DNA from: Nocardia macrotermitis
GTDB lineage: Bacteria; Actinomycetota; Actinomycetes; Mycobacteriales; Mycobacteriaceae
Assembly: GCF_009604405.1 (NCBI RefSeq)
Contig: NZ_WEGK01000004.1
Span: 434,001-498,000, forward strand
DNA: 64,000 nt
Direction: 5' to 3'
Numbering within the stretch: position 1 is the stretch's first letter; every line of letters begins with the position of its first letter. A program made the translations under genes and the position numbers. Shown here piece after piece: positions 6,644 through 15,638 of the stretch. A model generated the notes under the pieces. That model made no database searches and was not told the DNA's origin. It saw only the letters and a list, made by a program, of their open reading frames with translations.

Positions 6644-6716
6644 TACCCCCTACGGGATTCGAACCCGCGCTACCGCCTTGAAAGGGCGGCGTCCTAGGCC
6701 GCTAGACGAAGGGGGC
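6644..6716 (-). tRNA. tRNA-Glu (TTC)
   Basis: The cloverleaf has anticodon stem CCGCC/GGCGG and loop CTTTCAA (anticodon TTC), T arm GCGGG-TTCGAAT-CCCGT, acceptor GCCCCCT with AGGGGGT (first pair G-U) and discriminator A. First tRNA of the minus-strand cluster. Confidence 0.93.
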
Positions 6717-6807
6717 CCGCCGGATCTCTCCGGTCCGTACCTCAACGGCTTCCGTTGGGAGCTGGGATAGCTTATGACAGCTCCGGCGTGAAACCCAAAT
6801 CGGCTGG

Positions 6808-7482
6808 TCAGGGGCTCGCGGTGCCGACATTCAGGTCGTCCGGACGGGCACTGGCCCGCCAGCCCACGGTGCGGAACTCCTCCAGCCACTCCGGGGTGCC
6901 CATCGCCTCGACGATGATCTCCAGCGCCTCGGTGAACCGCATCCGCATATCGACCGGGCCGCCGACCATGTCGGTGACGTAGCGCTGCCCGGCCAGGGCC
7001 GCGGTGAGGGTGCGCGCGAACTTGTCCGGATCCGCGTCGTGCCGCAGCTGCTTCTGATCGATCGCGCGTACCGCCAGCATCCGGATGGCGCGGCCGAGGA
7101 TGCGCCCGCCGCCCGCCTGCACGTCGCGATGGAACTCCGGTTCGATGATCAGCCGGAACTCGGCCTGGATGATGATGTCGTTGTCCAGGCGCAACGCGAC
7201 CTCGTCGAGCATCCCCCGCAGGATGTCGAGGGGGCCGAGATCGGTTCTGCCGAGCCAGCGTTCGATGCTGGTCCGATACCGCTCGACCGCGGCGTCCAAC
7301 ACCGCGCGCGCCAGATCCTCCTTGGAGTCGAAGTGGAAGTACATCGCGCCCTTGGTCGCGCGAGACCCTTCCAGAATGCGGTTCAACGATGCAGCGGCAT
7401 AGCCGCTTTTCCCGAATTCCACCGCGGCCGACCTGATGATCGCCGCGCGAGTCCGGCGGGCCCGCTCTTGCTGCCGTGCCAT
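6808..7482 (-). CDS. TetR-family regulator of the gamma-butyrolactone-receptor (ScbR/ArpA) type
   Basis: 224 residues. The N-terminal helix-turn-helix domain (residues 8-55: TRAAIIRSAAVEFGKSGYAAASLNRILEGSRATKGAMYFHFDSK) has the spacing and the G-A-M-Y-F-H-F-x-S-K recognition region of butyrolactone receptors. The C-terminal half is a helical ligand-binding domain. Family members repress secondary-metabolism or development genes until a small signal binds. No butyrolactone synthase gene is next to it. It stands alone, with a ~930-bp gene-free stretch upstream that could hold its operators. Confidence 0.85.
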   Translation of the reverse strand: MARQQERARRTRAAIIRSAAVEFGKSGYAAASLNRILEGSRATKGAMYFHFDSKEDLARAVLDAAVERYRTSIERWLGRTDLGPLDILRGMLDEVALRLDNDIIIQAEFRLIIEPEFHRDVQAGGGRILGRAIRMLAVRAIDQKQLRHDADPDKFARTLTAALAGQRYVTDMVGGPVDMRMRFTEALEIIVEAMGTPEWLEEFRTVGWRASARPDDLNVGTASP

Positions 7483-8415
7483 GCTCGAAACGCCTCCGAA
7501 GCTACTTACCGCCGCAGGACTCCCAGTGGGAACAGTCCTCGATGCGAGTTATGAGATTTTTTAATACCGAGATTCGGGCTACAGCCCGGTTTTTCAAACT
7601 CTGAGTACGAAAAGTCGCGAGAGAACCTGAAACACACCGGCTGGTATAGTTCTCCGGGCCCGGGTGCGCCGCAGGGGGTGCGCACCCGGGCTCAACGTTC
7701 TCGGATCTGCCTCCTGCGACGAAATCTCCAGGGCCCCGCGAACGGCCGGACCGGTCGCGACACAAGCGGGTACATCAACCATGGGCCGAATCCCCTCCCA
7801 CCGGGCACACCCGGATTCTTTCGGAATTCACCGACAGATCACCGTACTCCGTATCGATGTCGATCGGAGCGGCTACCGGAAAGTCAGTTCGCTCAATCCT
7901 CTTTCCGAAGTTTGCGGCAAATCTTCGGTTACCATTTTCTCGCGACGTTCCTTTCGCGAATTCCACCATCCCACAGCACGGTTCGCCACCGCCACACCCC
8001 GGCCGTCTCACCCCACCGCCGGCCGGACGCGCCACCCCACCGCCGGGCCGCCTGCCGGGCCGATCCCTCGACACTCGCACCTCCACTGCCAATTTCCTTG
8101 TCACGCACCGCGATTGGATGATGTTTACACACTTCGTCGCTGAAACAAATTGGAGGTCAACGGGATTACCCCCTCACCTCGAACGCGTCCGACCGCCGAC
8201 CCGAGCCGCGCGCGGAGACCAACCGGAGCCCGATCAAGCGTCCCGGAACCCGGATCCACGTCGCCGCCGGGCGGCCCAGCGCCGCCGCAGATTTGCGCAC
8301 ACCGGCGCCGACGCCATCAGCAAATCCCGCCGACCTGCGCGGATCGAGCGCCCGGACACCCCGGACGGATACCGGTTACCACTTTCGCGAGGCGCACATT
8401 AGACTTGCCAGCCGC
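7483..8415. other. 930-bp stretch without a convincing gene
   Basis: It lies upstream of the TetR gene and ends at tRNA-Lys. Visible structures are a short dyad cgggct-ac-agcccg at 7575-7588 near AT-rich promoter-like sequence, a long hairpin at 7658-7691, and a proline-codon-like repeat of ccaccgccgg units near 8010-8060. I see no reliable protein gene. Confidence 0.5.
7658..7691. repeat. hairpin with 12-bp perfect arms
   Basis: gcccgggtgcgc (7658-7669) pairs with gcgcacccgggc (7680-7691), loop of 10 nt. No T tract follows on either strand, so it may be a terminator-like or regulatory structure upstream of the TetR gene. Confidence 0.5.
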
Positions 8416-8488
8416 GCCCCTATAGCTCAGTTGGTAGAGCTACGGACTTTTAATCCGCAGGTCCCAGGTTCGAGCCCTGGTGGGGGCA
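8416..8488 (+). tRNA. tRNA-Lys (TTT)
   Basis: The cloverleaf has acceptor GCCCCTA with TGGGGGC, D stem GCTC/GAGC, anticodon stem ACGGA/TCCGC (A-C mismatch at its first pair) with loop CTTTTAA (anticodon TTT), T arm CCAGG-TTCGAGC-CCTGG and discriminator A. CCA is not encoded. Confidence 0.95.
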
Positions 8489-8493
8489 CTCGG

Positions 8494-8521
8494 GTCCGCC
8501 GGAACACACGTTCCGGCGGAC
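8494..8521 (+). terminator. hairpin after tRNA-Lys
   Basis: Perfect 12-bp arms gtccgccggaac / gttccggcggac with loop acac, starting 5 nt after the tRNA. There is no T tract, which is common for actinobacterial terminators. Confidence 0.75.
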
Positions 8522-8840
8522 CTGTCGCATGTACGCCGAGATGTGCTGTGGCGCTGGCCGATCCGGCATCGGAGCGATTGTGTGGCTAATATTCGCTTCA
8601 CTTCGGGACCTCAGGCGAGCGGCGATGGACGGCGCGGTCCGCGGACCGCAGGAAAGCATCGGCAACCATGCGGGCTAACGAGATCCCCGCCCCGGACGAT
8701 GATCCCCATGAAAGCGCCTCGCCGCCTACACTCGAAAGCGTCGACTTCCGTATTGTGCCAGCTCACAATCGGGAGCCCGCGGGTTACATCATCTGGTGGC
8801 AACCCCGTCCGATGCGTTTCGCATCACACCTACAGTGCCG

Positions 8841-8846
8841 TAAGGT
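8841..8846 (+). promoter_or_regulatory. candidate -10 box of the desaturase gene
   Basis: TAAGGT fits the actinobacterial TANNNT -10 pattern, about 85 nt upstream of the start codon. Inferred from sequence only. Confidence 0.35.
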
Positions 8847-8932
8847 ATGGGCCGCAGTGCCGGGGCCGCAAGGCGCATGGACGAGCGGGGGGCGACGAGC
8901 ACGATGGCAGGACAAGACCGAAGGGCGTAAGC

Positions 8933-9904
8933 ATGGCAAGGGATCTGACTCAACTCGAGCTGCTCACGGAGTTGGAGCCGGTTGCCGAAGAGAACGTCAA
9001 CCGTCACCTCTCGATGGCCAAGGAATGGCATCCGCACGACTACGTGCCGTGGGACGAAGGCCGCAACTTCGCGGCGATGGGCGGTATCGACTGGGAGCCG
9101 GGGCAGTCCAAGCTCAACGAGGTCGCCAAGGCCGCGATGATCACCAACCTGCTCACCGAGGACAACCTCCCCTCCTATCACCGCGAGATCGCCGAGAACT
9201 TCTCCCAGGACGGCGCCTGGGGCACCTGGGTCGGGCGGTGGACCGCCGAGGAGAACCGGCACGGGATCGTCATCCGTGACTACCTCGTGGTCACCCGCGG
9301 CGTGGACCCGGTCGCCCTGGAACAGGCCCGAATGGTCCACATGACCAACGGTTTCGCCTCCCCCACCGAGGTCGACGCCGGATTCCTGCACTCGGTCGCG
9401 TACGTGACCTTCCAGGAGCTGGCCACCCGCGTCTCGCACCGGAACACCGGCAAGGTGTGCGACGACCCGATCGCCGATCGCATGTTGCAGCGCGTCGCCG
9501 CCGACGAGAACCTGCACATGATCTTCTACCGCAACCTGTGCGGCGCGGCCCTGGACCTGGCGCCCGACCAGGCCCTGGACGCCGTCGCGCTGATCCTGGA
9601 GAACTTCCAGATGCCCGGCGCGGGCATGCCCAACTTCCGCCGCAACGGCGTGTTGATGGCCAAGCACGGCATCTACGACCTGCGTCAGCACCTCGAGGAG
9701 GTCGTGCAGCCGGTGCTCAAGAAGTGGCGGATCTTCGAGCGCGAGGACTTCACCGCGCGTGGCGAGCAGACCCGCGACCGGCTGGCGGTCTTCCTGGACA
9801 AGCTGTCCAAGGATGTGACCAAGTTCGAGGAGCAGCGCGACCGCATGCTCGCCCGCGAGGCCGCCAAGCGCGACCGCGAACTGGCGACCGCGTCGGTCGG
9901 CTGA
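8933..9904 (+). CDS. desA1: acyl-ACP desaturase, DesA1-type
   Basis: 323 residues of the soluble plant-type (stearoyl-ACP) desaturase family, which introduces a double bond into ACP-bound acyl chains using a di-iron centre. The two iron-ligand motifs are visible: EENRHG near residue 103 and DENLHM near residue 190. Start ATG 8933 matches the family N-terminus; longer upstream in-frame codons overlap the tRNA-Lys terminator. In mycobacteria DesA1 feeds mycolic acid synthesis, and the next gene is dus in both genera. Single-gene transcript ending at a strong hairpin. Confidence 0.92.
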   Translation: MARDLTQLELLTELEPVAEENVNRHLSMAKEWHPHDYVPWDEGRNFAAMGGIDWEPGQSKLNEVAKAAMITNLLTEDNLPSYHREIAENFSQDGAWGTWVGRWTAEENRHGIVIRDYLVVTRGVDPVALEQARMVHMTNGFASPTEVDAGFLHSVAYVTFQELATRVSHRNTGKVCDDPIADRMLQRVAADENLHMIFYRNLCGAALDLAPDQALDAVALILENFQMPGAGMPNFRRNGVLMAKHGIYDLRQHLEEVVQPVLKKWRIFEREDFTARGEQTRDRLAVFLDKLSKDVTKFEEQRDRMLAREAAKRDRELATASVG

Positions 9905-9913
9905 GTCGTACGG

Positions 9914-9955
9914 CGCCCGGGTTCGCTGTCCCTCGACGGACACCGAACCCGGGCG
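9914..9955 (+). terminator. terminator after the desaturase gene
   Basis: 12-bp perfect arms (cgcccgggttcg / cgaacccgggcg) with an 18-nt loop that holds a further tgtcc/ggaca pairing. It starts 10 nt after the stop codon. Confidence 0.75.
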
Positions 9956-10004
9956 TTCTCGTCCGCGGTCACGTGATATCGGCCACTGACCGGCGGATGC
10001 GAGA

Positions 10005-11162
10005 ATGGAACCCATGACTGCGGTGATCGAGGCCAGGCCCCAACTGCGGATCGGCCCGTACCCGGTCGATCCGCCGGTGGTGCTCGCGCCGATGGCCGGG
10101 ATCACCAATGTCGCGTTCCGGACGCTGTGCCGGGAGTTCGGCAGCTCCACCGCGATCTACGTGTGCGAGATGATCACCGCGCGCGCGGTGGTCGAGCGCA
10201 ACGAGAAGACGCTGCACATGATGTCGTTCGGGCCGGACGAGAGCCCGCGGTCGATGCAGCTGTACGGCGTCGATCCGAAAACCCTCGGCGAGGCGGTGCG
10301 GATCATCGTCGGCGAGGGCTGGGCCGATCACATCGATATGAATCTGGGTTGTCCGGTGCGCAAGGTCACCCGGCTCGGCGGCGGCTCCGCACTGCCCTAC
10401 AAACGGCGGCTGTTCGCGAACATCGTGCGCGAAATGGTCGCCGCCGCAGGCGAAGTGCCGGTCACCTTCAAATTCCGGATCGGTATCGACGACGACCACC
10501 ACACCTACCTGGACACCGGCCGCATCGCCGAAGCCGAAGGCGCGGCAGCGGTCTCACTGCACGCGCGCACCGCGGCCCAGCTGTACTCCGGCCAAGCCGA
10601 CTGGACCGCCATCACACGCCTCAAAGAAGCCGTCACCACCATCCCCGTCCTCGGCAACGGCGACATCTTCACCGCCACCGACGCCCTGCGCATGATCGCC
10701 GAAACCGGTTGCGACGGAGTCGTTGTCGGCCGCGGCTGCCTCGGCCGCCCCTGGCTCTTCGCCGAACTCTCCGCCGCCCTGCGCGGCGAACCCGCCCCCG
10801 AACCCCCCACCCTCGGCCGCGTCGGCGAAATCCTCATCCGCCACGCCGAACTCCTCGTCGAACACGACGGCCACGACAAAGCCATGCGCGACATCCGCAA
10901 ACACATGGCCTGGTACTTCATGGGCTTCCCCGTCGGCTCCGACCTTCGCCGAAAGTTCGCCACCGTCTCCACCCTCGACCAGATCCGAGACCTCACCACC
11001 CACCTCGACCCCACCGCCCCCTTCCCCACCGCAGCCGCCACCGGCCCCCGCGGCCGCCAAGGCTCCCCCCAAACCAAGGTCTCCCTCCCCGACGGCTGGC
11101 TCGACGACCCTGAAGACGCCACCGTCCCCAGCGCCGCCGACGTCATGCACAGCGGCGGCTGA
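10005..11162 (+). CDS. dus: tRNA-dihydrouridine synthase (DusB/NifR3 family)
   Basis: 385 residues, a flavoenzyme that reduces uridines in the tRNA D loop. Motifs: APMAGITNVAFR at the start of the TIM barrel, NLGCPVRKVTRLGGG with the catalytic cysteine, HARTAAQLYSG, and the FMN phosphate site NGDIF...GCDGVVVGRGCLGRPW. A C-terminal helical domain carries KHMAWYFMGFPVGSDLR. ATG 10014 is an equally good start (GGA just upstream). From about 10480 on, nearly every codon ends in C, giving a pyrimidine-rich coding strand unlike the first 150 codons. Confidence 0.93.
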   Translation: MEPMTAVIEARPQLRIGPYPVDPPVVLAPMAGITNVAFRTLCREFGSSTAIYVCEMITARAVVERNEKTLHMMSFGPDESPRSMQLYGVDPKTLGEAVRIIVGEGWADHIDMNLGCPVRKVTRLGGGSALPYKRRLFANIVREMVAAAGEVPVTFKFRIGIDDDHHTYLDTGRIAEAEGAAAVSLHARTAAQLYSGQADWTAITRLKEAVTTIPVLGNGDIFTATDALRMIAETGCDGVVVGRGCLGRPWLFAELSAALRGEPAPEPPTLGRVGEILIRHAELLVEHDGHDKAMRDIRKHMAWYFMGFPVGSDLRRKFATVSTLDQIRDLTTHLDPTAPFPTAAATGPRGRQGSPQTKVSLPDGWLDDPEDATVPSAADVMHSGG

Positions 11163-11320
11163 ACGCACCGCCCTTCGCCCCCCGAATCCCCGCCTCGCGG
11201 CCGGATACACGCCCGGAACAGCCATGTTCAGCCATTCCGGTGATTACCCTCACTATCATCGACACGATTCTGCTCTCGGCGCGGTTCCATCGTCGACACT
11301 AGGCGAGGTGAGGTTCGTTG

Positions 11321-13783
11321 ATGGGCGACGACGGTCACGGTGGGGAATCGCCGCATTCGGTCGGGCGGGCTCCCTGGGAGCGACGCGCTGCGGTTCGGGG
11401 TGCGGGTGAGGGTGCCCGGCGGTCCCGGGAGACCGCTGGGACATGGTATGCGGCGTATTTGCCAAGTCGGGCCGGCTCCGCCGATTCACCCGAAGCGGAG
11501 CAGGAGGACACCGAGCCTGCGGTCACGAACGAATCCTCGACCGACGAGCCTCACTCCCGCCCGCGGCAGGACCCGGGTAGCCCCGATGAAACGCATCCAC
11601 CCCAGCGCACCGAGTCCGGCGACTCAACCGTCGCGATGCCGAACGCGCGCGCCGGGGAAGGCCATTCCGGAGCTGCACATTCCGATCAACCGGCTACCCT
11701 CGACAACTCCAGCGCAGGGCCGTTGAGTCGACGTCCGAGGTCCGGCGATGTGCTCGACGCGGCGTCGGGCGCATACGCTGCGGAAGGCAGTTCCGGCGCG
11801 GTAGATGCCGATCCATGGACCACCACGGACGAACCCAGCGCAGTACCGTCGGGTCGACAGCTCGAGTCCGACGATGCGACCGACGTACGGGCGACCGGAC
11901 GAACCGAGAACCACAATTCCGCTGCGGCGCACACTGATTCGCAGGATGATCCGGCGAACTCCAGCGCCACATCTCCGAGTCGGCAGCAGGTCTCGGACGA
12001 CGTGACAGGTGTAGGGAAGACAGGCGGGGCAGAAGCAGGTAATTCCGGTGGGGCGCAGGCTGATTCCGGTGTTGGGGAGAGGATGTCGGGCGGGGAGGAC
12101 GAGACCGAACCGTCGGATGCCGAGCGGGCGTTGCTCGTCGAGGCTTGGCGAGGGGATGAGAAGGCTTCCGCTGGAACGCAATTCGATGACAGGGTGCAGC
12201 AATCGGGGGCGGACCGGGGCGAAGCCACTGCCGCTCCGAAACGCTTTGGGGTGCAGCGGTTTCGGCGGGGCGAGGGGCGTCGCGGGCGGCGGGGGTTGCG
12301 GGTTGCCGGGCGGACGATTGCGGCGTTGGCCGCGGTGGCGACACTGTTGTTGACGGGGGCGGGGTGGAATTACTTGCGCGCCACCGATAAAGGGTTCACG
12401 AAGGTGCAGGCGTTGGATGTGGGGTCGCATGACATCGTGGATCCGGTCGGGCAGTTGGGTGACGAGAATTTCCTGATCGCGGGGACGGATTCGCGGGCGG
12501 GCGTGGACAGCACCCTCGGGGCGGGCGATCCCACCGACGTGGAGGGGGCACGGTCGGACACGGTGATGCTGGTGAACATCCCGGCCAGTCGCAAACGTGT
12601 TGTCGTGGTGTCGTTTCCGCGCGATCTGGATGTGACGCGGCCGGTCTGCGAGGGCTGGAACAACGATCAGGCGCAGTACACCGGCACCGACTACCCCTCG
12701 GCGATGGGCGACAAGCTCAACGGCGCGTACGCCCTCGGCGGGCCGAAATGCCTGATCAAGGTGATCCAGAAACTGTCCGGACTCAAGATCAACCACTTCG
12801 TCGGCCTGGACTTCGCCGGATTCGAATCGATGGTCGACACCGTCGGCGGCGTGCAGGTGTGCACCGCGACGCCGCTCGTGGACACCGAACTCGGCACCAT
12901 CCTGGCCAACCCGGGCCGCCAGACCATCAACGGCGTCACCGCGCTGGACTACGTGCGCGCCCGGCACGTCATCGGCGAGGAACGCAGCGACTACGACCGC
13001 ATCCACCGCCAGCAACTGTTCCTGTCCTCCCTGCTGCGCAGCGCGCTGTCGAACCGCGTCCTGTTCGATCCGGTGAAACTGAACGGCTTCATCGCGGCCT
13101 TCACCTCGCACGCCTTCATGGACAACGTGGACACCAAGGACCTGCTGATGCTGGGCCGCTCCCTGCAGAAGGTGGCCGCCGGCGCGATCACCTTCCTGAC
13201 CGTGCCGACCGCGGGCACCACCTCCTACGGCAACGAGATCCCCCGCGAATCCGACATCAAGGCGATCTTCCACGCGATCATCGACGACGACCCGCTCCCC
13301 GGCGAACACCACACCACCGAACCGGCCCCCACCTCGACCGCGCCCGCGCCGCCGCAGCTCACCGCGGCCGATCCGACGACGATCTCGGTGCAGGTCTCCA
13401 ATGCCTCGGGCATTTCGGGGACCGCGAGCGCGACCGCCACCAAACTGGCCGCGCCGGGCTTCCAGATCTACAGCGTGGACACCTATCCCCAGGGCACACT
13501 CTCCTCGACCCTGGTCCGCTATTCGAGCGGTCACCGGGACGAGGCCGCGACCGTGGCGTCGGCGATTCCGGGCGCGAAACTCCAGGTCACCTCGGATCTG
13601 GGCAGTATCGTCCAGGTCGCGCTCGGTAAGAATTTCACCGGCGTGGTGCACACCCCGCCGACGTTCGGCACACCGCTGCCGCCCATCGCCTCGGCCCCGG
13701 CGGACAGTACGGGCGCGGCGAATCCGGTCACACTTCCCGACGATCTCGAACACGTCAACGCCGCGGACGACAACTGCCGCTGA
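11321..13783 (+). CDS. LCP (LytR-CpsA-Psr) family cell-wall ligase with long repeat-bearing N-terminus
   Basis: 820 residues from ATG 11321 (aggtgagg just upstream; TTG 11318 is also possible). Residues 1-300 are low-complexity, acidic, Ser/Asp/Pro-rich and cytoplasmic, and include four degenerate 42-residue repeats. A basic stretch is followed by one membrane helix near residues 328-350. The LCP domain follows (about 375-580, with AGTDSR, RSDTVMLVNIP, VVSFPRDLDV, DYVRARHVIGEERSDYDRIHRQQ), then a Pro-rich hinge and a LytR_C domain (about 690-775). LCP enzymes transfer lipid-linked polymers to peptidoglycan; in this group, arabinogalactan. The N-terminal extension is far longer than the core family needs. 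Confidence 0.93.
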   Translation: MGDDGHGGESPHSVGRAPWERRAAVRGAGEGARRSRETAGTWYAAYLPSRAGSADSPEAEQEDTEPAVTNESSTDEPHSRPRQDPGSPDETHPPQRTESGDSTVAMPNARAGEGHSGAAHSDQPATLDNSSAGPLSRRPRSGDVLDAASGAYAAEGSSGAVDADPWTTTDEPSAVPSGRQLESDDATDVRATGRTENHNSAAAHTDSQDDPANSSATSPSRQQVSDDVTGVGKTGGAEAGNSGGAQADSGVGERMSGGEDETEPSDAERALLVEAWRGDEKASAGTQFDDRVQQSGADRGEATAAPKRFGVQRFRRGEGRRGRRGLRVAGRTIAALAAVATLLLTGAGWNYLRATDKGFTKVQALDVGSHDIVDPVGQLGDENFLIAGTDSRAGVDSTLGAGDPTDVEGARSDTVMLVNIPASRKRVVVVSFPRDLDVTRPVCEGWNNDQAQYTGTDYPSAMGDKLNGAYALGGPKCLIKVIQKLSGLKINHFVGLDFAGFESMVDTVGGVQVCTATPLVDTELGTILANPGRQTINGVTALDYVRARHVIGEERSDYDRIHRQQLFLSSLLRSALSNRVLFDPVKLNGFIAAFTSHAFMDNVDTKDLLMLGRSLQKVAAGAITFLTVPTAGTTSYGNEIPRESDIKAIFHAIIDDDPLPGEHHTTEPAPTSTAPAPPQLTAADPTTISVQVSNASGISGTASATATKLAAPGFQIYSVDTYPQGTLSSTLVRYSSGHRDEAATVASAIPGAKLQVTSDLGSIVQVALGKNFTGVVHTPPTFGTPLPPIASAPADSTGAANPVTLPDDLEHVNAADDNCR
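11534..12037 (+). repeat. four 126-bp (42-residue) degenerate tandem repeats inside the LCP gene
   Basis: Units at 11534-11659 (most degenerate), 11660-11785, 11786-11911 and 11912-12037. In the last three, each unit starts with a G/H-x-S-x-A pattern and has a -SGD/-SDD-x-D/G-V- block at residue 28-33; the period is exactly 42 codons. A further partial unit (GNSGGAQADSG) starts at 12038. Confidence 0.7.
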
Positions 13784-13870
13784 GATACCCCACCACCTGC
13801 GCCGATACCGTGCGCGACGGCGAGCACCAGCGGTTCATCCGCAGTTCGTGACTTGGTCAGGGCCGAGAGC

Positions 13871-13876
13871 TACTCT
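13871..13876 (+). promoter_or_regulatory. -10 box placing phoU as leaderless or near-leaderless
   Basis: TACTCT lies 8 nt before the phoU ATG, so transcription would start at or next to the start codon. No ribosome site is visible. Confidence 0.45.
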
Positions 13877-13884
13877 TTCGTTCC

Positions 13885-14559
13885 ATGCGTGTCATCTACA
13901 ACGAGCAAATGGGCGAACTCGCCACCATGCTGGGCGAAATGGCCGGTATGGCGGGTTCGGCCATGGACAGGGCGACGCAGTCGCTGCTGCAGGCGGATCT
14001 CGCACTGGCCGAACAGGTGATCACCGAATCCGACCGGATCGCCGAGATGATCACGCTCGCCGAGGAGCGGGCGTTCGCGCTGCTGGCCCTGCAGGCCCCG
14101 GTCGCGGGTGATCTGCGGCAGGTCGTCAGCGCCATCCAGATCGTCGCGGACGTGAACCGCATGGGCGCGCTGGCGTTGCACGTGGCCAAGGTCGCCCGGC
14201 GGCGGCACCCCAATCACGCGCTGCCCGAGGCCGTCAACGGCTACTTCGCCGAGATGGGCCGGATCGCGGTGAGCATGGGCAACACTGCCAAGGAGGTGCT
14301 CGAGACCCGCGATCCCGAACGCGCCGCCCAGCTCAACGACGAGGACGAGGCGATGGACGACCTCCACCGCCACCTGTTCTCCCTGCTGATGGACCGCGAG
14401 TGGAAGCACGGCGTCGCGGCCGCGGTCGACGTCACCCTGCTGGGCCGCTACTACGAGCGTTTCGCCGACCACGCCGTCGAGATCGGCCGCCGCGTGGTCT
14501 TCCTGGTCACCGGCGTCCTGCCCCCCGACCAAGACAGCGCAGACGCCGAAAGAATCTGA
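13885..14559 (+). CDS. phoU: PhoU-family phosphate transport regulator
   Basis: 224 residues, all helical, made of two PhoU repeats with the metal-binding E-x3-D-like helices ([27 protein letters not shown] and the later [16 protein letters not shown]). PhoU keeps the phosphate sensor kinase and the Pst transporter off when phosphate is ample; actinobacterial copies are called PhoY. It converges on pstB, from which it is separated by two strong hairpins, so it is transcribed apart from the pst operon, as in mycobacteria. Confidence 0.95.
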   Translation: MRVIYNEQMGELATMLGEMAGMAGSAMDRATQSLLQADLALAEQVITESDRIAEMITLAEERAFALLALQAPVAGDLRQVVSAIQIVADVNRMGALALHVAKVARRRHPNHALPEAVNGYFAEMGRIAVSMGNTAKEVLETRDPERAAQLNDEDEAMDDLHRHLFSLLMDREWKHGVAAAVDVTLLGRYYERFADHAVEIGRRVVFLVTGVLPPDQDSADAERI

Positions 14560-14592
14560 GTTACAAGGGGAAACACTCATTCGCCCCCAAAA

Positions 14593-14649
14593 CAGTTGTT
14601 ACGCTGCGAATCTGGTCCGATTGATACCGAATTCGCAGCGCAACAACTG
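14593..14649. terminator. long hairpin after phoU (unit 1)
   Basis: Arms of 19 bp with one mismatch: 14593-14611 (cagttgttacgctgcgaat) against 14631-14649, loop of 19 nt. Right-arm sequence attcgcagcgcaaca recurs in the second hairpin. Likely bidirectional terminator between phoU and pstB. Confidence 0.65.
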
Positions 14650-14687
14650 ATTTCAGGAGCACATGGGTAACTCGCCGGGTACGCCCG
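14636..14687. repeat. dispersed repeat, copy 1
   Basis: The block catgggtaactc-g-ccgggtac (from 14662) and sequence to its left (caaca-ctgat) recur near 20909-20958 with a few changes. One copy is in a convergent gap, the other in a divergent gap. Confidence 0.5.
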
Positions 14688-14773
14688 AGAGGCAACCGAA
14701 CCTTTGACCGCCGGCCCGACACTCGAAGCTCCCCGCGCTCGACGGCACGCTGAAGTCGCGGGGAGGCGGAGGA

Positions 14774-14814
14774 GCGCTGCGAATCTGGTACCAGACGGCC
14801 CAGATTCGCAGCGC
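14774..14814. terminator. long hairpin before the pstB end (unit 2)
   Basis: Perfect 15-bp arms gcgctgcgaatctgg (14774-14788) and ccagattcgcagcgc (14800-14814). It shares the gctgcgaatctgg/attcgcagcgcaaca core with the hairpin at 14593-14649. Likely terminator of the pst operon on the minus strand. Confidence 0.65.
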
Positions 14815-14842
14815 AACAGTGGTTTTCGGGGGGATCTCCCCG

Positions 14843-15619
14843 TTACCCGAAACGGCCGGAGATGTAGTCCTCGGTCGCCTTCTGCGAGGGGTTGGAGAAG
14901 ATCTTCTCCGTCTCGTCGATCTCCACCAGGTTGCCGGGCTTGCCCTGCTCCTTGAGGTTGAAGAAGGCCGTCTGGTCGCTGACGCGGGCGGCCTGCTGCA
15001 TGTTGTGGGTCACGATGACGATCGTGTACTGCTTCTTCAGTTCGGAGACCAGGTCCTCGATCGCCAGGGTGGAGATCGGGTCCAGCGCCGAACAGGGCTC
15101 GTCCATCAGCAGCACGTCGGGCGAGACCGCGATCGCGCGGGCGATGCACAGACGCTGCTGCTGACCACCGGACAGGCCGCCGCCGGGCTTGTCGAGCCGG
15201 TCCTTGACCTCGTTCCAGAGGTTGGCGCCGCGCAGCGACCGCTCGGCCACCTCGCCCAGTTCCTTCTTGTTGCGCACACCCTGCAACCGCAGCCCGGCCA
15301 CCACGTTGTCGCGAATCGACATGGTGGGGAACGGGTTCGGGCGCTGGAACACCATGCCGATGGTGCGGCGCACGCCGACCGCGTCGATCGACGCGCCGTA
15401 GATGTCCTCGCCGTCCAGCAGCACGCCACCCTCGACGCGCGCGCCGGGCGTGACCTCGTGCATGCGGTTCAGCGAACGCAGCACGGTCGACTTACCGCAA
15501 CCCGAGGGACCGATGAACGCGGTGACGCTGCGCGGCAGCACGGTCAGCGACACATCGGAGACGGCGTGGAACCTGCCGTAGTAGATGTTCAGATCTTTGA
15601 CGTCGATCCGCTTGGCCAT
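14843..15619 (-). CDS. pstB: phosphate ABC transporter ATPase PstB
   Basis: 258 residues. ABC ATPase powering high-affinity phosphate import at the inner face of the membrane. Walker [11 protein letters not shown]-loop VFQRPNPF, signature [10 protein letters not shown], Walker [13 protein letters not shown] and H-loop VTHNMQQA are all intact. Last gene of pstS-pstC-pstA-pstB, 19 nt after pstA. Confidence 0.97.
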   Translation of the reverse strand: MAKRIDVKDLNIYYGRFHAVSDVSLTVLPRSVTAFIGPSGCGKSTVLRSLNRMHEVTPGARVEGGVLLDGEDIYGASIDAVGVRRTIGMVFQRPNPFPTMSIRDNVVAGLRLQGVRNKKELGEVAERSLRGANLWNEVKDRLDKPGGGLSGGQQQRLCIARAIAVSPDVLLMDEPCSALDPISTLAIEDLVSELKKQYTIVIVTHNMQQAARVSDQTAFFNLKEQGKPGNLVEIDETEKIFSNPSQKATEDYISGRFG

Positions 15620-15638
15620 GTCGTTATTCCGTTCGCTT

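Noticed and set aside
8789..10150. 453-codon frame antisense to the desaturase
   Set aside because: No domain, His/Gly/Val-rich shadow; the desaturase is certain.
11624..13753. 709-codon open frame antisense to the LCP gene
   Set aside because: Composition is Arg/Gly/His-rich nonsense and it mirrors a clear LCP gene; high-GC antisense shadow.
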